Below, in pieces: positions 1 to 6,357 of a stretch of DNA of 21,058 nucleotides. Position 1 is the first letter of the stretch, and each line of letters starts with the position of its first letter. Source of the stretch: JAJPHY01 sp040754475 (GTDB taxonomy: Bacteria > Actinomycetota > UBA4738 > HRBIN12); assembly GCA_040754475.1 (NCBI GenBank), contig JBFMCN010000025.1:1-21058 (forward strand), read 5' to 3'. A program made the translations under genes and the position numbers. Below the pieces are notes generated by a model. It saw only the letters and a program-made list of their open reading frames with translations, was not told where the DNA came from and made no database searches.

Positions 1-114
1 ATGATGGGCGCAACCGGGCAGCCTCTGCCCGTGCGCATCTCGCGGGTCCCCGAAGGGGGAGCGCCCGAGGACCTCCCCGCGGAGGATCTTCTTTCGCTCG
101 TGGTGGGCTCGTAG
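1..114 (+). CDS. C-terminal end of an unidentified protein (5' end outside window)
   Basis: Frame 1 is open from the first base to a TAG at 112-114, giving at least 37 residues that end in LLSLVVGS. Third codon positions are mostly G or C, as in the confirmed genes here. The stop lies 10 bp before the ATG of the FGGY kinase, so the two are probably in one operon. The visible tail is proline- and glycine-rich and holds no motif that I can assign. The ATG at base 1 is probably internal. The function is unknown and coding status is inferred only from frame, codon bias and spacing. Confidence 0.5.
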   Translation: MMGATGQPLPVRISRVPEGGAPEDLPAEDLLSLVVGS

Positions 115-124
115 CCGGGTATCC

Positions 125-1693
125 ATGGCCGTCGACCTGATCGTTGCGCACGACGTCGGTACGACCGGATCGAAGGCGGTGCTAGTAGACACGGCCGGGC
201 ATGTCATCGGATCGAGTCTGCGGGGGTATGCCACGCACTTCCCCAGGCCCGACTGGGCGGAGCAGGACGCCGAGGACTGGTGGGAAGCCGTGTGCGCCAC
301 CACGCGTGAGCTGCTCGAGGCGACCGGAACGGCGCCGTCCCGCGTCTCCTGCATGACGTTCAGCTCGCAGCTGCTCGGACTCGTGCCGATGAGCTCGGAA
401 GGCCAGGTGCTTCGGCGACCCGTCATCTGGCTCGACAACCGCGCACGTGACCAAGCCAAGCGCGTGATGCGCCGGTTCGGGGGGTCACGCGCGTTCGCGC
501 GGCTCGCCGGCGCTGCCCTCGGGGGCAAGGACGGGATCCCGAAGCTCGTCTGGCTCAAGGAGCAAGAACCGGACGTGTATCACGGCATGAGCTGCTTCGT
601 CGACGTGAACGGCTACCTCATCCAGCGGGCCACCGGCCGGATCGTGATGGAGTGGACCGGCGCCTCGGTGTTCGGACTGAACATGAAGCGGAAGCGGTGG
701 CTTACCGGCGTCATGCGCCACTCGGGGATCGACCCGGACAAGCTGCCACCCGTGGTGCGACCCGTCGACGTCGTCGGGCCGCTCACGAGCGACGCTGCGT
801 CCGCCTGTGGTCTCCTTCAAGGAACGCCGGTGGTGGCCGGGGCGGGTGACATCCCGTCGTCGGCGGTTGGGGCGGGCGCGGTCGCGGACGGCGACGGACA
901 CCTCTACATCGGCAGCTCGGGCTGGGCGAGCGTCGTGACCGGCCGAACGGTGACCGGCCGGCACGGGATCGCGGTGATCCAGTCGGCCGACCCGAAGCAC
1001 AACCTCCTCATGGCCGAGATGGAGACGACCGGGTTCTGCCTTCAGCGGATAGCGGACGAGCTGTTCCCCCGGGAGGTCGAGGGGCTCGGGCGGGCCGAGG
1101 TCTTCGGGATGCTGGATCGCATTGTGGAGGAAGTGCAGCCCGGCTCCGGCTTCTTGGTGTTCACGCCCTGGATGTACGGGGAACGTGTGCCGCTCTGCGA
1201 CTCATACGTTCGGGGAGCGTTCCTGAACCTCGGCATCGACCACCACGGGGGCAACCTGGCGAGGGCGGTGTACGAAGGCGTAGCGTTCGATCTCCGCTGG
1301 ATGCTGGAGGTGCTCGAGAGCGACTTCGGGGCCCGGCTGCCGAAGCTGCGGGTAGTCGGGGGAGGGGCGAAGGGGCAGCCTTGGATGCAGATCCTCGCCG
1401 ACGTCACCAAGCGGCGCGTGGAGACGGGGGCCCACGCGCAGGACGCCAGTGCCGTCGGCGCGGCCCTCACTGCCGCCGTCGGCCTGGGCGTCTACCCGGA
1501 CTTCGCATCGCTTGGGCAGATCGTCACGGCGCAGGACGTGTTCGAGCCGCGCCCCGAGAACGCGGCCACCTACGACTTCCTGTTCGATGTGTACAAGGAG
1601 GTCCACCGGGATCTCCGGGGTCTCTACCACCGGGTCAACCTTCGACGGTTCGCCGAGGCCGCGGCCATGCCGGAACGGCCCCCTGCCGGCTAG
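125..1693 (+). CDS. FGGY-family carbohydrate kinase (xylulokinase-like)
   Basis: This 522-residue protein has the length and two-lobed layout of FGGY sugar kinases, cytoplasmic enzymes that transfer the ATP gamma-phosphate to a sugar or polyol. The N-terminal phosphate-binding motif HDVGTTGSKAVLVD spans about residues 9-22. The GAGD motif near residues 239-242 supplies the probable catalytic base, Asp242. The adenosine-binding motif VVGGGAKGQPW spans about 410-420. The closest general resemblance is to xylulokinase, but no pentose isomerase, transporter or sugar regulator is nearby, so the substrate is open. The start is the ATG at 125, with no clear Shine-Dalgarno. The gene follows an unidentified reading frame by 10 bp and converges on pyrE with only 4 bp between stop codons. 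Family assignment is secure; substrate is not. Confidence 0.9.
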   Translation: MAVDLIVAHDVGTTGSKAVLVDTAGHVIGSSLRGYATHFPRPDWAEQDAEDWWEAVCATTRELLEATGTAPSRVSCMTFSSQLLGLVPMSSEGQVLRRPVIWLDNRARDQAKRVMRRFGGSRAFARLAGAALGGKDGIPKLVWLKEQEPDVYHGMSCFVDVNGYLIQRATGRIVMEWTGASVFGLNMKRKRWLTGVMRHSGIDPDKLPPVVRPVDVVGPLTSDAASACGLLQGTPVVAGAGDIPSSAVGAGAVADGDGHLYIGSSGWASVVTGRTVTGRHGIAVIQSADPKHNLLMAEMETTGFCLQRIADELFPREVEGLGRAEVFGMLDRIVEEVQPGSGFLVFTPWMYGERVPLCDSYVRGAFLNLGIDHHGGNLARAVYEGVAFDLRWMLEVLESDFGARLPKLRVVGGGAKGQPWMQILADVTKRRVETGAHAQDASAVGAALTAAVGLGVYPDFASLGQIVTAQDVFEPRPENAATYDFLFDVYKEVHRDLRGLYHRVNLRRFAEAAAMPERPPAG

Positions 1694-1697
1694 TCCG

Positions 1698-2207
1698 TCA
1701 CGGCTCCCCCGGCTCGATCTCGACGACCGACTTCACCCAGTAGCCGGCATCTCGAAGGTGCTCGGCTCCACCCCTGTCGATCGCAAGGAGGATGATGCCG
1801 ATCTGGCAGCCGCTCGCCTCCAGGGCCCTGGCGGCCTTCAGGACCTGGTGTCCGGTCGTCGAAACGTCCTCGATCAATGCGACCCGAGCTCCTACCGGCG
1901 CGTGGCCCTCCACCTGCGACTTCGTGCCGTAGGCCTTCGGTTCCTTGCGTACCACCGCGATCGGCAGGTTCACCTCGAGGGCCACGGCTGCGACGAGTAG
2001 CGTTGCGGCCCCCTCCGGCGCCGCGAGGTGCGTGATGCCTTCAGGCAGCAATCTCCCGAGCTCGGTGGCGAGCTCCTTCAAGAGCGGCGGGTCGGTGAGG
2101 AAGCGGAACTTGTCGAAGTAGACAGACGAATGCCTCCCGGAGGACAGGACGAAGTCGCCGCGGAGCTCTGAGGCATCGAGCAGGCGCTTGGCAAGGTCGC
2201 CGGACAT
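1698..2207 (-). CDS. pyrE: Orotate phosphoribosyltransferase
   Basis: PyrE joins orotate to PRPP to form orotidine 5'-monophosphate, the fifth step of UMP synthesis. From the chosen start the protein is 169 residues. The PRPP-binding motif VALIEDVSTTGHQ lies at about 109-121, with the acidic pair Glu113-Asp114. The flexible catalytic loop RKEPKAYGTKSQVEG at about 87-101 carries the lysines expected in the family. An ATG at 2219 would add four residues (MLPT). I prefer 2207 because a TATGCT hexamer ends 7 nt upstream of it, fitting a leaderless transcript. The gene is divergent from pyrD, which catalyses the preceding step, and converges on the FGGY kinase. The identity is clear from the motifs and the partner gene. 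Confidence 0.95.
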   Translation of the reverse strand: MSGDLAKRLLDASELRGDFVLSSGRHSSVYFDKFRFLTDPPLLKELATELGRLLPEGITHLAAPEGAATLLVAAVALEVNLPIAVVRKEPKAYGTKSQVEGHAPVGARVALIEDVSTTGHQVLKAARALEASGCQIGIILLAIDRGGAEHLRDAGYWVKSVVEIEPGEP

Positions 2208-2213
2208 CGTGGG

Positions 2214-2220
2214 TAGCATA
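2214..2220. promoter_or_regulatory. Symmetric bidirectional -10 region between pyrE and pyrD
   Basis: The heptamer TAGCATA reads TAGCAT on the plus strand and TATGCT on the minus strand, and both fit the TANNNT pattern of a -10 element. The plus-strand hexamer ends 8 nt before the pyrD ATG. The minus-strand hexamer ends 7 nt before the preferred pyrE ATG. Transcription from either would begin at or within a base or two of the start codon. Neither gene has a Shine-Dalgarno and there is no room for one. No good -35 element is visible at normal spacing. The promoter call is inference from spacing and symmetry. Confidence 0.55.
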
Positions 2221-2227
2221 GGCGCCG

Positions 2228-3244
2228 ATGGGCCTGTACTGGGCGGTCGCCAAGCCAGCGCTCTTTTCCCTTCCGCCGGAGGCTGCCCACCAGCTGGCCA
2301 ACCGGCTGCTCGACCTTCCCTTGCCCTGGGAGCGGATCGGCGGCGCCGCGGACGACCCGCGACTCCACGGCAAGCTTGCCGGGATCGAGCTGCGGAACCC
2401 CGTCGGCCTGGCCGCCGGATTCGACAAGACGGGACGGCGTCTCGGGGCGCTCGGGCGCCTGGGGTTCGGCTACGTTGTGGGCGGTACGATCACGCGGGCG
2501 CCTCGCGGCGGGAACCCCAAGCCGCGGGTCGTTCGCTACCGGGAGCGACGCTCGATCGTCAACTCGATGGGGCTGCCGAACGCCGGTGCGGAGGCTGCGG
2601 CGCACCACCTGGCCGCCGGAGAGCGCACGACACCGCGGTTCGCGAGCATCGCCGATGAGGATCTGCCCGACGCCCTGACGACCCATGCGCTGCTCGAGCC
2701 GCATGTCGATGCGATCGAGCTGAATGCGAGCTGCCCAAACGTGTCGTGGGGCCGGGACCGTGACAACGAGGCCCACCTGGCGAAGCTCGTCCGAGAGCTG
2801 GGTCTCAGGCGGACGAAACCGCTGTTCGTGAAGCTCCCGCCGTTTCGAACCGACGTGGAGCGCGAGGTCGTGCTGGCCCTCGCCAGGATCGCGCACGAAG
2901 GCGGCGCCGATGGCCTAACGTGCTCCAACACCCGCCCCGTCCTCGACGCGCGCCAGGCGGTTGGGTCCGGCGGGCTTTCCGGCAAGGCGGTGTTCGAGGA
3001 CACCATTCGGATCGTTCGGGAGACCCGCCGGGCGACCGAGGGCTCGATACCCATCAACGCCTGCGGCGGTGTGTTCTCGGCCGCGGACGCCGTGGCCTGC
3101 ATAGAGGCGGGGGCTACGACCGTGCAGGTGTATACGGGGCTGATCTACCGGGGACCGAGGATCGTGCGCGAGATAACGTCGGGTCTCGCAGAGACTCTCC
3201 GAACACGACGGATCGAGATCGGCGCGCTCGTCGGCGCCGCGTGA
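2228..3244 (+). CDS. pyrD: Dihydroorotate dehydrogenase, class 2-like with cysteine at the catalytic-base position
   Basis: PyrD oxidises dihydroorotate to orotate with FMN, the fourth step of UMP synthesis. The 338-residue length and the N-terminal helix region (about 1-30, containing ALFSLPPEAAHQLA) resemble the membrane-associated, quinone-dependent class 2 enzymes. FMN and substrate motifs follow: NPVGLAAGFDK (57-67), NSMGLPNAG (112-120), VKLPP (201-205), CSNTRP (232-237) and GGLSG (248-252). The active-site loop reads NASCPN (166-171). Class 2 enzymes normally have serine where Cys169 stands, whereas cysteine is typical of class 1. The electron acceptor is therefore uncertain, although the N-terminal extension favours quinone. 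No pyrK-like electron-transfer subunit is adjacent. The ATG lies 8 nt after a candidate -10 with no Shine-Dalgarno, suggesting leaderless translation. Confidence 0.94.
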   Translation: MGLYWAVAKPALFSLPPEAAHQLANRLLDLPLPWERIGGAADDPRLHGKLAGIELRNPVGLAAGFDKTGRRLGALGRLGFGYVVGGTITRAPRGGNPKPRVVRYRERRSIVNSMGLPNAGAEAAAHHLAAGERTTPRFASIADEDLPDALTTHALLEPHVDAIELNASCPNVSWGRDRDNEAHLAKLVRELGLRRTKPLFVKLPPFRTDVEREVVLALARIAHEGGADGLTCSNTRPVLDARQAVGSGGLSGKAVFEDTIRIVRETRRATEGSIPINACGGVFSAADAVACIEAGATTVQVYTGLIYRGPRIVREITSGLAETLRTRRIEIGALVGAA

Positions 3245-3255
3245 CCTCCGCGGCG
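3235..3255 (+). terminator. GC hairpin at the pyrD stop codon (possible terminator without U-tract)
   Basis: A perfect 7-bp inverted repeat, CGCCGCG with CGCGGCG, encloses a 7-nt loop that begins with the pyrD TGA stop. No run of T follows, so it would be an atypical intrinsic terminator or a 3'-end stabilising hairpin. It precedes the short gap to the convergent bpa gene. Two direct copies of GTCCCGCCCT (3271-3280 and 3285-3294) fill the rest of that gap. Confidence 0.35.
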
Positions 3256-3292
3256 TAGCCTGTCGCCGGCGTCCCGCCCTTGGGGTCCCGCC

Positions 3293-3778
3293 CTAGAGGT
3301 ACTGGCCGGGCCCCTCGGGCTGCTGCGGCTGCGGCTGTGGCTGGCCCGTGGGCAGACCGCGACGCCGAAGCTCCTCGAACTGCGCGCGGGCGGCCGCCTG
3401 CTGCGCGAACAGGGCGGCCTGGATGCCGTGGAAGAGCCCCTCGAGCCATCCGACGAGCTGGGCCTGTGCCACGCGGATCTCAGCCTCGGTCGGAACCTCT
3501 TCCATCGGGGGAGCGAGCATCGCAAGCTCCTCCTGCAGATCCGAGGACAGCACCTCGCGCAGCTCGGTGACCGAGCGCTCGTATATGTCGCGCAGGCGGA
3601 TCCGGCCGGGCTCGTCGATGGAGGCCTGGCGGGTCTCCTCCAAGAGCTCGCGTACCATGGTCGCGATCCGAAGGAGCTTGGCCGGCTGGGTGATGGCCTC
3701 CTGGGGCGCCGGCTGCTGCTCGGCCGGGGCGGCCGGTTCGACTGTCGGGAGCGATTGGGGGTTCGGGTTCTCGTTCAT
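3293..3778 (-). CDS. bpa: Bacterial proteasome activator Bpa (DUF2587 family)
   Basis: Bpa forms a ring that docks on the 20S proteasome and opens its gate without ATP, passing unfolded or damaged proteins for degradation. This 161-residue protein closely follows my recollection of the mycobacterial protein. A disordered, Pro/Gln-rich N-terminus covers about 1-30. A helical core runs from QPAKLLRIATMVRELLEE to RAQFEELRRR, with the near-invariant segment AQAQLVGWLEGLFHGIQ at 104-120. A Pro/Gln linker follows, and the protein ends in GQYL (158-161), the tail that inserts into proteasome pockets. It starts 46 bp downstream of an M20 dipeptidase on the same strand, so co-transcription is possible. 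No proteasome subunit, Mpa or Pup ligase gene lies in the window. It converges on pyrD. Confidence 0.93.
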   Translation of the reverse strand: MNENPNPQSLPTVEPAAPAEQQPAPQEAITQPAKLLRIATMVRELLEETRQASIDEPGRIRLRDIYERSVTELREVLSSDLQEELAMLAPPMEEVPTEAEIRVAQAQLVGWLEGLFHGIQAALFAQQAAARAQFEELRRRGLPTGQPQPQPQQPEGPGQYL

Positions 3779-3787
3779 GCCGCTCGT

Positions 3788-3793
3788 ACGTTA
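3788..3793 (-). promoter_or_regulatory. Candidate -10 element for bpa
   Basis: The minus strand reads TAACGT, fitting TANNNT, 9 nt before the bpa ATG. A transcript from it would have almost no leader. There is no recognisable -35. The hexamer sits in the 46-bp gap after the M20 dipeptidase gene, so bpa may also be read through from that gene. Confidence 0.3.
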
Positions 3794-3824
3794 GCAAGCC
3801 GCGGGCTGAGCGCGCAGCAGCGAC

Positions 3825-5162
3825 TCAGGCTCGGGACAGGTGCTCGAGGAGCAGGACCTCGGCCAGAGCGGCTCGCTCTAGCTCGCCCAGATCGACGCTC
3901 TCGTTCTGCGCGTGGATGTTCGAACGCTCGTCCATCGCGCCCACCAGCAGGAGCTCGGCGTTCGGGAACGCGCCGGCGAGCACTGGGATCAACGGGATGG
4001 AGCCGCCGCTTCCCACCTCGACGACGTCGTGCCCGTAGGCCTCCGCCAGAGCACGGCGCGCGACCTCGTTGACCGGACCGCCGGTCGGGACGGAGAACCC
4101 GAAGGCCGGACTACCCCTCTTCACGGTCACGCGCGCACCCCATGGGGCGACTCCCTCGAGATGCTCCGTCAGGAGGCGCATGGCGCGCTCGGGATCCTCG
4201 GTTGGGGCGATGCGAAGGCTCACGCGGGCCCGCGCCCGGTCTACGAGGATGTTGCGCGATCCGTGCACGGTCGGCGCGTCGATGCCGGTGACGCTGACGG
4301 ATGGCTTGGTCCACAGCCGTTCGGCGAGTGCCCCCTCGCCGATGAGCTGGACTTCCGGAAGGATGCCCGCCTCGGCGCGGAACGCATCCTCAGGGTACTC
4401 GACGCCCCCCCAGGGCTGGGTCGCCAGACCCCGGATCGCGACGTTGCCGCGCTCGTCGTGCAAGGTCGCGAGCATCCGGATCAGAGCGACGAGCGCGTCC
4501 GGCGCCGGCCCCCCATAGCATCCGCTGTGCACCGGGACGTCGAGGGTGCGAACCTCCACGAAGCAGTCGACCAGGCCGCGGAGCGTGGTCGTGAGCGTGG
4601 GTTCGCCAGTGCGCCAGTTCCCGGCGTCCGCGACGACGATCACGTCGGCGAAGAGCAGGTCCCGATGGCCGTGCACGAGCCTCGGGAGGTTCTCGGTGGA
4701 TGACTCCTCCTCACCCTCCACTATCACCTTCACCGTGACAGGGGGGCGCCCCTCGAAGGCCCGGAGCACTGCCGCGTGGGTCGCGATCCCCGACTTGTCG
4801 TCCGCGGAGCCTCGACCGAACAGGCGTCCGCCTCGAACCACGGGCTCGAACGGCGGCGTGTCCCAGAGCTCCTCCGGGCCCGAGGGTTGCACGTCGTGGT
4901 GCGCATAGAGGAGCACCGTGGGGGAGCGGCTCGGCCCGTCGGCGCGGCCGAACACGGCTGGGTGGTCGCCGGGGAGCTCAATCAGCCGGACGTCCTCGAA
5001 TCCGGCCGAGCCGAGGATGTCGCCTGTGGCTTCGGCCGAGGCGCGCACGGGCGCCGGATCGAACCCCTCGAACGCCACGGATGGGATGCGAACGAGGCGC
5101 TCTAGATCCTCTTGCATCCGTGGCGCAAGGGCCGCGACGGCGGATCGGAGATCCGAAGTCAT
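3825..5162 (-). CDS. M20-family dipeptidase / metallopeptidase
   Basis: This 445-residue protein is a di-zinc M20 hydrolase, a family that cleaves dipeptides or related amide bonds in the cytosol. Metal-binding and catalytic motifs appear in order: YAHHDVQP (His88 or His89 and Asp90), RGSADDKSG (118-125, bridging Asp), VEGEEESS (148-155, general-base Glu and a ligand), VVADAGN (Asp179), and near the C-terminus NIHAQNES (His417). The central dimerisation or lid domain covers about 195-310. The open frame extends upstream to 5342, but the ATG at 5162 is chosen because family homology begins there and the extension would overlap the divergent OsmC gene. Bpa follows after 46 bp. The substrate is unknown; a role in finishing proteasome products is only a guess from position. 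Confidence 0.92.
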   Translation of the reverse strand: MTSDLRSAVAALAPRMQEDLERLVRIPSVAFEGFDPAPVRASAEATGDILGSAGFEDVRLIELPGDHPAVFGRADGPSRSPTVLLYAHHDVQPSGPEELWDTPPFEPVVRGGRLFGRGSADDKSGIATHAAVLRAFEGRPPVTVKVIVEGEEESSTENLPRLVHGHRDLLFADVIVVADAGNWRTGEPTLTTTLRGLVDCFVEVRTLDVPVHSGCYGGPAPDALVALIRMLATLHDERGNVAIRGLATQPWGGVEYPEDAFRAEAGILPEVQLIGEGALAERLWTKPSVSVTGIDAPTVHGSRNILVDRARARVSLRIAPTEDPERAMRLLTEHLEGVAPWGARVTVKRGSPAFGFSVPTGGPVNEVARRALAEAYGHDVVEVGSGGSIPLIPVLAGAFPNAELLLVGAMDERSNIHAQNESVDLGELERAALAEVLLLEHLSRA

Positions 5163-5172
5163 CCGAGAGCGA

Positions 5173-5178
5173 ACGATA
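5173..5178 (-). promoter_or_regulatory. Candidate -10 element for the M20 dipeptidase gene
   Basis: The minus strand reads TATCGT 10 nt before the ATG at 5162, which would give a leader of only a few bases. No -35 consensus is visible. It lies in the 117-bp region shared with the divergent OsmC-type gene, for which I see no convincing promoter. Confidence 0.3.
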
Positions 5179-5279
5179 TCAGCCCTCGGGGGCCGTTCGC
5201 GCCGCCGGGCCGAGGTCGTCCGCCTCTCTCGATGGCGGTCCACCTCGGGCAGCCTGAGGGACTGCGGAGGGGAGCTGAC

Positions 5280-5693
5280 ATGTCCGACGTATTGGTCCTT
5301 CACGAGCAGAGCGACCGTTTCCGCGTACGGATTCGCGGACACGAGCTGGTCGTCGATCAGCCGGTTGCCGACCGCGGCGGAGATGCGGGTCCTACTCCGA
5401 CGGAGCTCTTCGTCGCCGGCCTCGCCTCATGCGTGGCCTTCTACGCTGAACGCTACCTGAGCCGCCACGGCCTCCCCCTGGAAGGGCTCTCGGTCGAGTG
5501 CGACTTCTCTTTCGCAGCCGACCGTCCGGCGAGGGTGTCCGCGGTCGCGCTGAGAGTCCTCCTGCCCGAAGGCTTCCCCGAGGAGCGACGCGCCGGCCTT
5601 CTCGCGGTGGTGGAGAACTGCACCGTACACAACTCGATCAAGCAGGCGCCGGACGTTGGAATCCAACTCGAATCTGGCCCGAGAGTCACCTAG
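5280..5693 (+). CDS. OsmC/Ohr-family thiol peroxidase-like protein
   Basis: OsmC and Ohr proteins reduce organic hydroperoxides with a pair of cysteines, usually as cytosolic dimers. This 137-residue protein has both conserved sites: Cys51 in GLASCVAFYAERYL and Cys114 in VENCTVHNSI. The GPTPTELF motif before the first cysteine is also typical. The length matches the family. The ATG at 5280 is preceded by GGAGGGGAG at a suitable distance, so it is preferred over upstream in-frame starts that would run into the divergent M20 gene. It converges on the GbsR/MarR-type regulator gene with a 20-bp gap. Sequence alone does not separate Ohr, OsmC and YhfA-type subfamilies here. Confidence 0.9.
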   Translation: MSDVLVLHEQSDRFRVRIRGHELVVDQPVADRGGDAGPTPTELFVAGLASCVAFYAERYLSRHGLPLEGLSVECDFSFAADRPARVSAVALRVLLPEGFPEERRAGLLAVVENCTVHNSIKQAPDVGIQLESGPRVT

Positions 5694-5697
5694 CCGC

Positions 5698-5711
5698 CGG
5701 CCCGACGGCCG
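5698..5711. other. Small GC stem-loop between convergent OsmC-type and regulator genes
   Basis: CGGCC and GGCCG pair around a 4-nt loop, filling most of the 20-bp gap between two convergent stop codons. The position suits a bidirectional transcription end, but the stem is only 5 bp and no T-run flanks it on either strand. The call is weak. Confidence 0.2.
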
Positions 5712-5713
5712 CG

Positions 5714-6265
5714 CTACCTGCCGAAGCTTCGGAGCATGATGGGGAGCTCCTGCTCGACGAACGCGAAGAAGTCACGCACCCTCTGCATCTGGCGCCGCAC
5801 CTCCGGCCTGGAGGCGACGGGCAGCTCGAGGCCATGATCGAGGAGCGCCCCGATGTCGGTCGTTCGCCGGGCGCGCTCGAGCATCAACCGCTCCCAGCCG
5901 TCCGGCCGCAGGCGGAAGTGATCTATGCGCTCCCCGGGGACACCCACCCGCTCGAGCAGCCCCAGCTGGATCAGCAGGCGGGTCATCGTGCTGATCGAAC
6001 CCTTGCTTGCGCGCAGATACCTCATGAGCTGCGCCGACGATTGGGTGGGGGGGTCGGCGATCAGGAGACGGCCCACGATCCGGCCGGCCATGCGGGGAAC
6101 CCCCATCTCTTCGAAGAGGATCCCGGTTTGCTCGACGAAGGCGAGCTCCTCTCGGGTCGGTGGGGGCGTTCGCTCGTGGCGGGGCCTGGAGCCGGGCTTC
6201 GGCCTGGAGCCGGGCTTCGGCCTGGAGCCGGGCTTCGGCGCTACGCGTGTCGTTGACGGTTTCAT
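5714..6265 (-). CDS. GbsR/MarR-type winged-helix transcriptional regulator
   Basis: This 183-residue DNA-binding protein has the GbsR/MarR layout. An N-terminal helix FVEQTGILFEEMGVPRMAGRIVGRLL (43-68) precedes a winged helix-turn-helix (about 72-118, with SSAQLMRYLRASKGSISTM as the recognition region and ERIDHFRLR as the wing). C-terminal helices that usually mediate dimerisation follow. Residues 8-28 are three PKPGSR-type repeats encoded by an 18-bp tandem repeat; this basic, proline-rich tail is not part of the usual family. The ATG at 6265 is chosen because a TATACT hexamer ends 6 nt upstream, giving a probable leaderless message, and an earlier ATG would lie beyond that promoter. A palindrome over the -10 suggests autoregulation and control of the divergent ABC genes. 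The effector is unknown. Confidence 0.85.
   Translation of the reverse strand: MKPSTTRVAPKPGSRPKPGSRPKPGSRPRHERTPPPTREELAFVEQTGILFEEMGVPRMAGRIVGRLLIADPPTQSSAQLMRYLRASKGSISTMTRLLIQLGLLERVGVPGERIDHFRLRPDGWERLMLERARRTTDIGALLDHGLELPVASRPEVRRQMQRVRDFFAFVEQELPIMLRSFGR
6183..6236. repeat. Three perfect tandem copies of an 18-bp unit
   Basis: The unit GGCCTGGAGCCGGGCTTC occurs at 6183-6200, 6201-6218 and 6219-6236 without a mismatch. It lies inside the regulator gene and, on the minus strand, encodes repeated PKPGSR. Because the unit is a multiple of three, changes in copy number would keep the frame. Confidence 0.95.
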
Positions 6266-6281
6266 ACGTTCAGTATAGACT
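6253..6281 (+). promoter_or_regulatory. Promoter of the ABC ATPase/permease genes
   Basis: TTGACG (6253-6258) and TAGACT (6276-6281) are separated by exactly 17 bp, matching a housekeeping sigma-factor promoter. The -35 lies within the start of the divergent regulator gene and the -10 within the 6268-6285 palindrome. The predicted start near 6288 leaves a leader of about 70 nt, which includes an AAGGAG Shine-Dalgarno at 6346-6351. Confidence 0.65.
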
Positions 6282-6285
6282 GAAC
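6268..6285. promoter_or_regulatory. Perfect palindromic operator, probably bound by the GbsR/MarR-type regulator
   Basis: GTTCAGT-ATAG-ACTGAAC is a perfect inverted repeat with 7-bp arms and a 4-bp centre. It begins 3 bp from the regulator ATG. It contains the -10 of the regulator (TATACT on the minus strand) and the -10 of the ABC operon (TAGACT on the plus strand). The size and symmetry suit a dimeric winged-helix repressor, and binding would block both genes. The symmetry is seen directly; the protein partner is inferred. Confidence 0.65.
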
Positions 6286-6299
6286 TATCTGATCTACAA
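6272..6299 (-). promoter_or_regulatory. Promoter of the GbsR/MarR-type regulator gene
   Basis: On the minus strand TATACT (6277 to 6272) is preceded at 16 bp by a weak -35, TTGTAG. The -10 ends 6 nt before the ATG, so the transcript is likely leaderless. It overlaps the palindromic operator. Confidence 0.5.
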
Positions 6300-6357
6300 G
6301 GGCCGTTGGACGGCCTTCTGCCATCCGCCACGAACCATCCGTGTCAAGGAGACGACG

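Noticed and set aside
5163..5342. 60-residue N-terminal extension of the M20 dipeptidase
   Set aside because: It is arginine-rich, lacks homology to the family and would overlap the divergent OsmC-type gene and its Shine-Dalgarno. The ATG at 5162 fits the family start.
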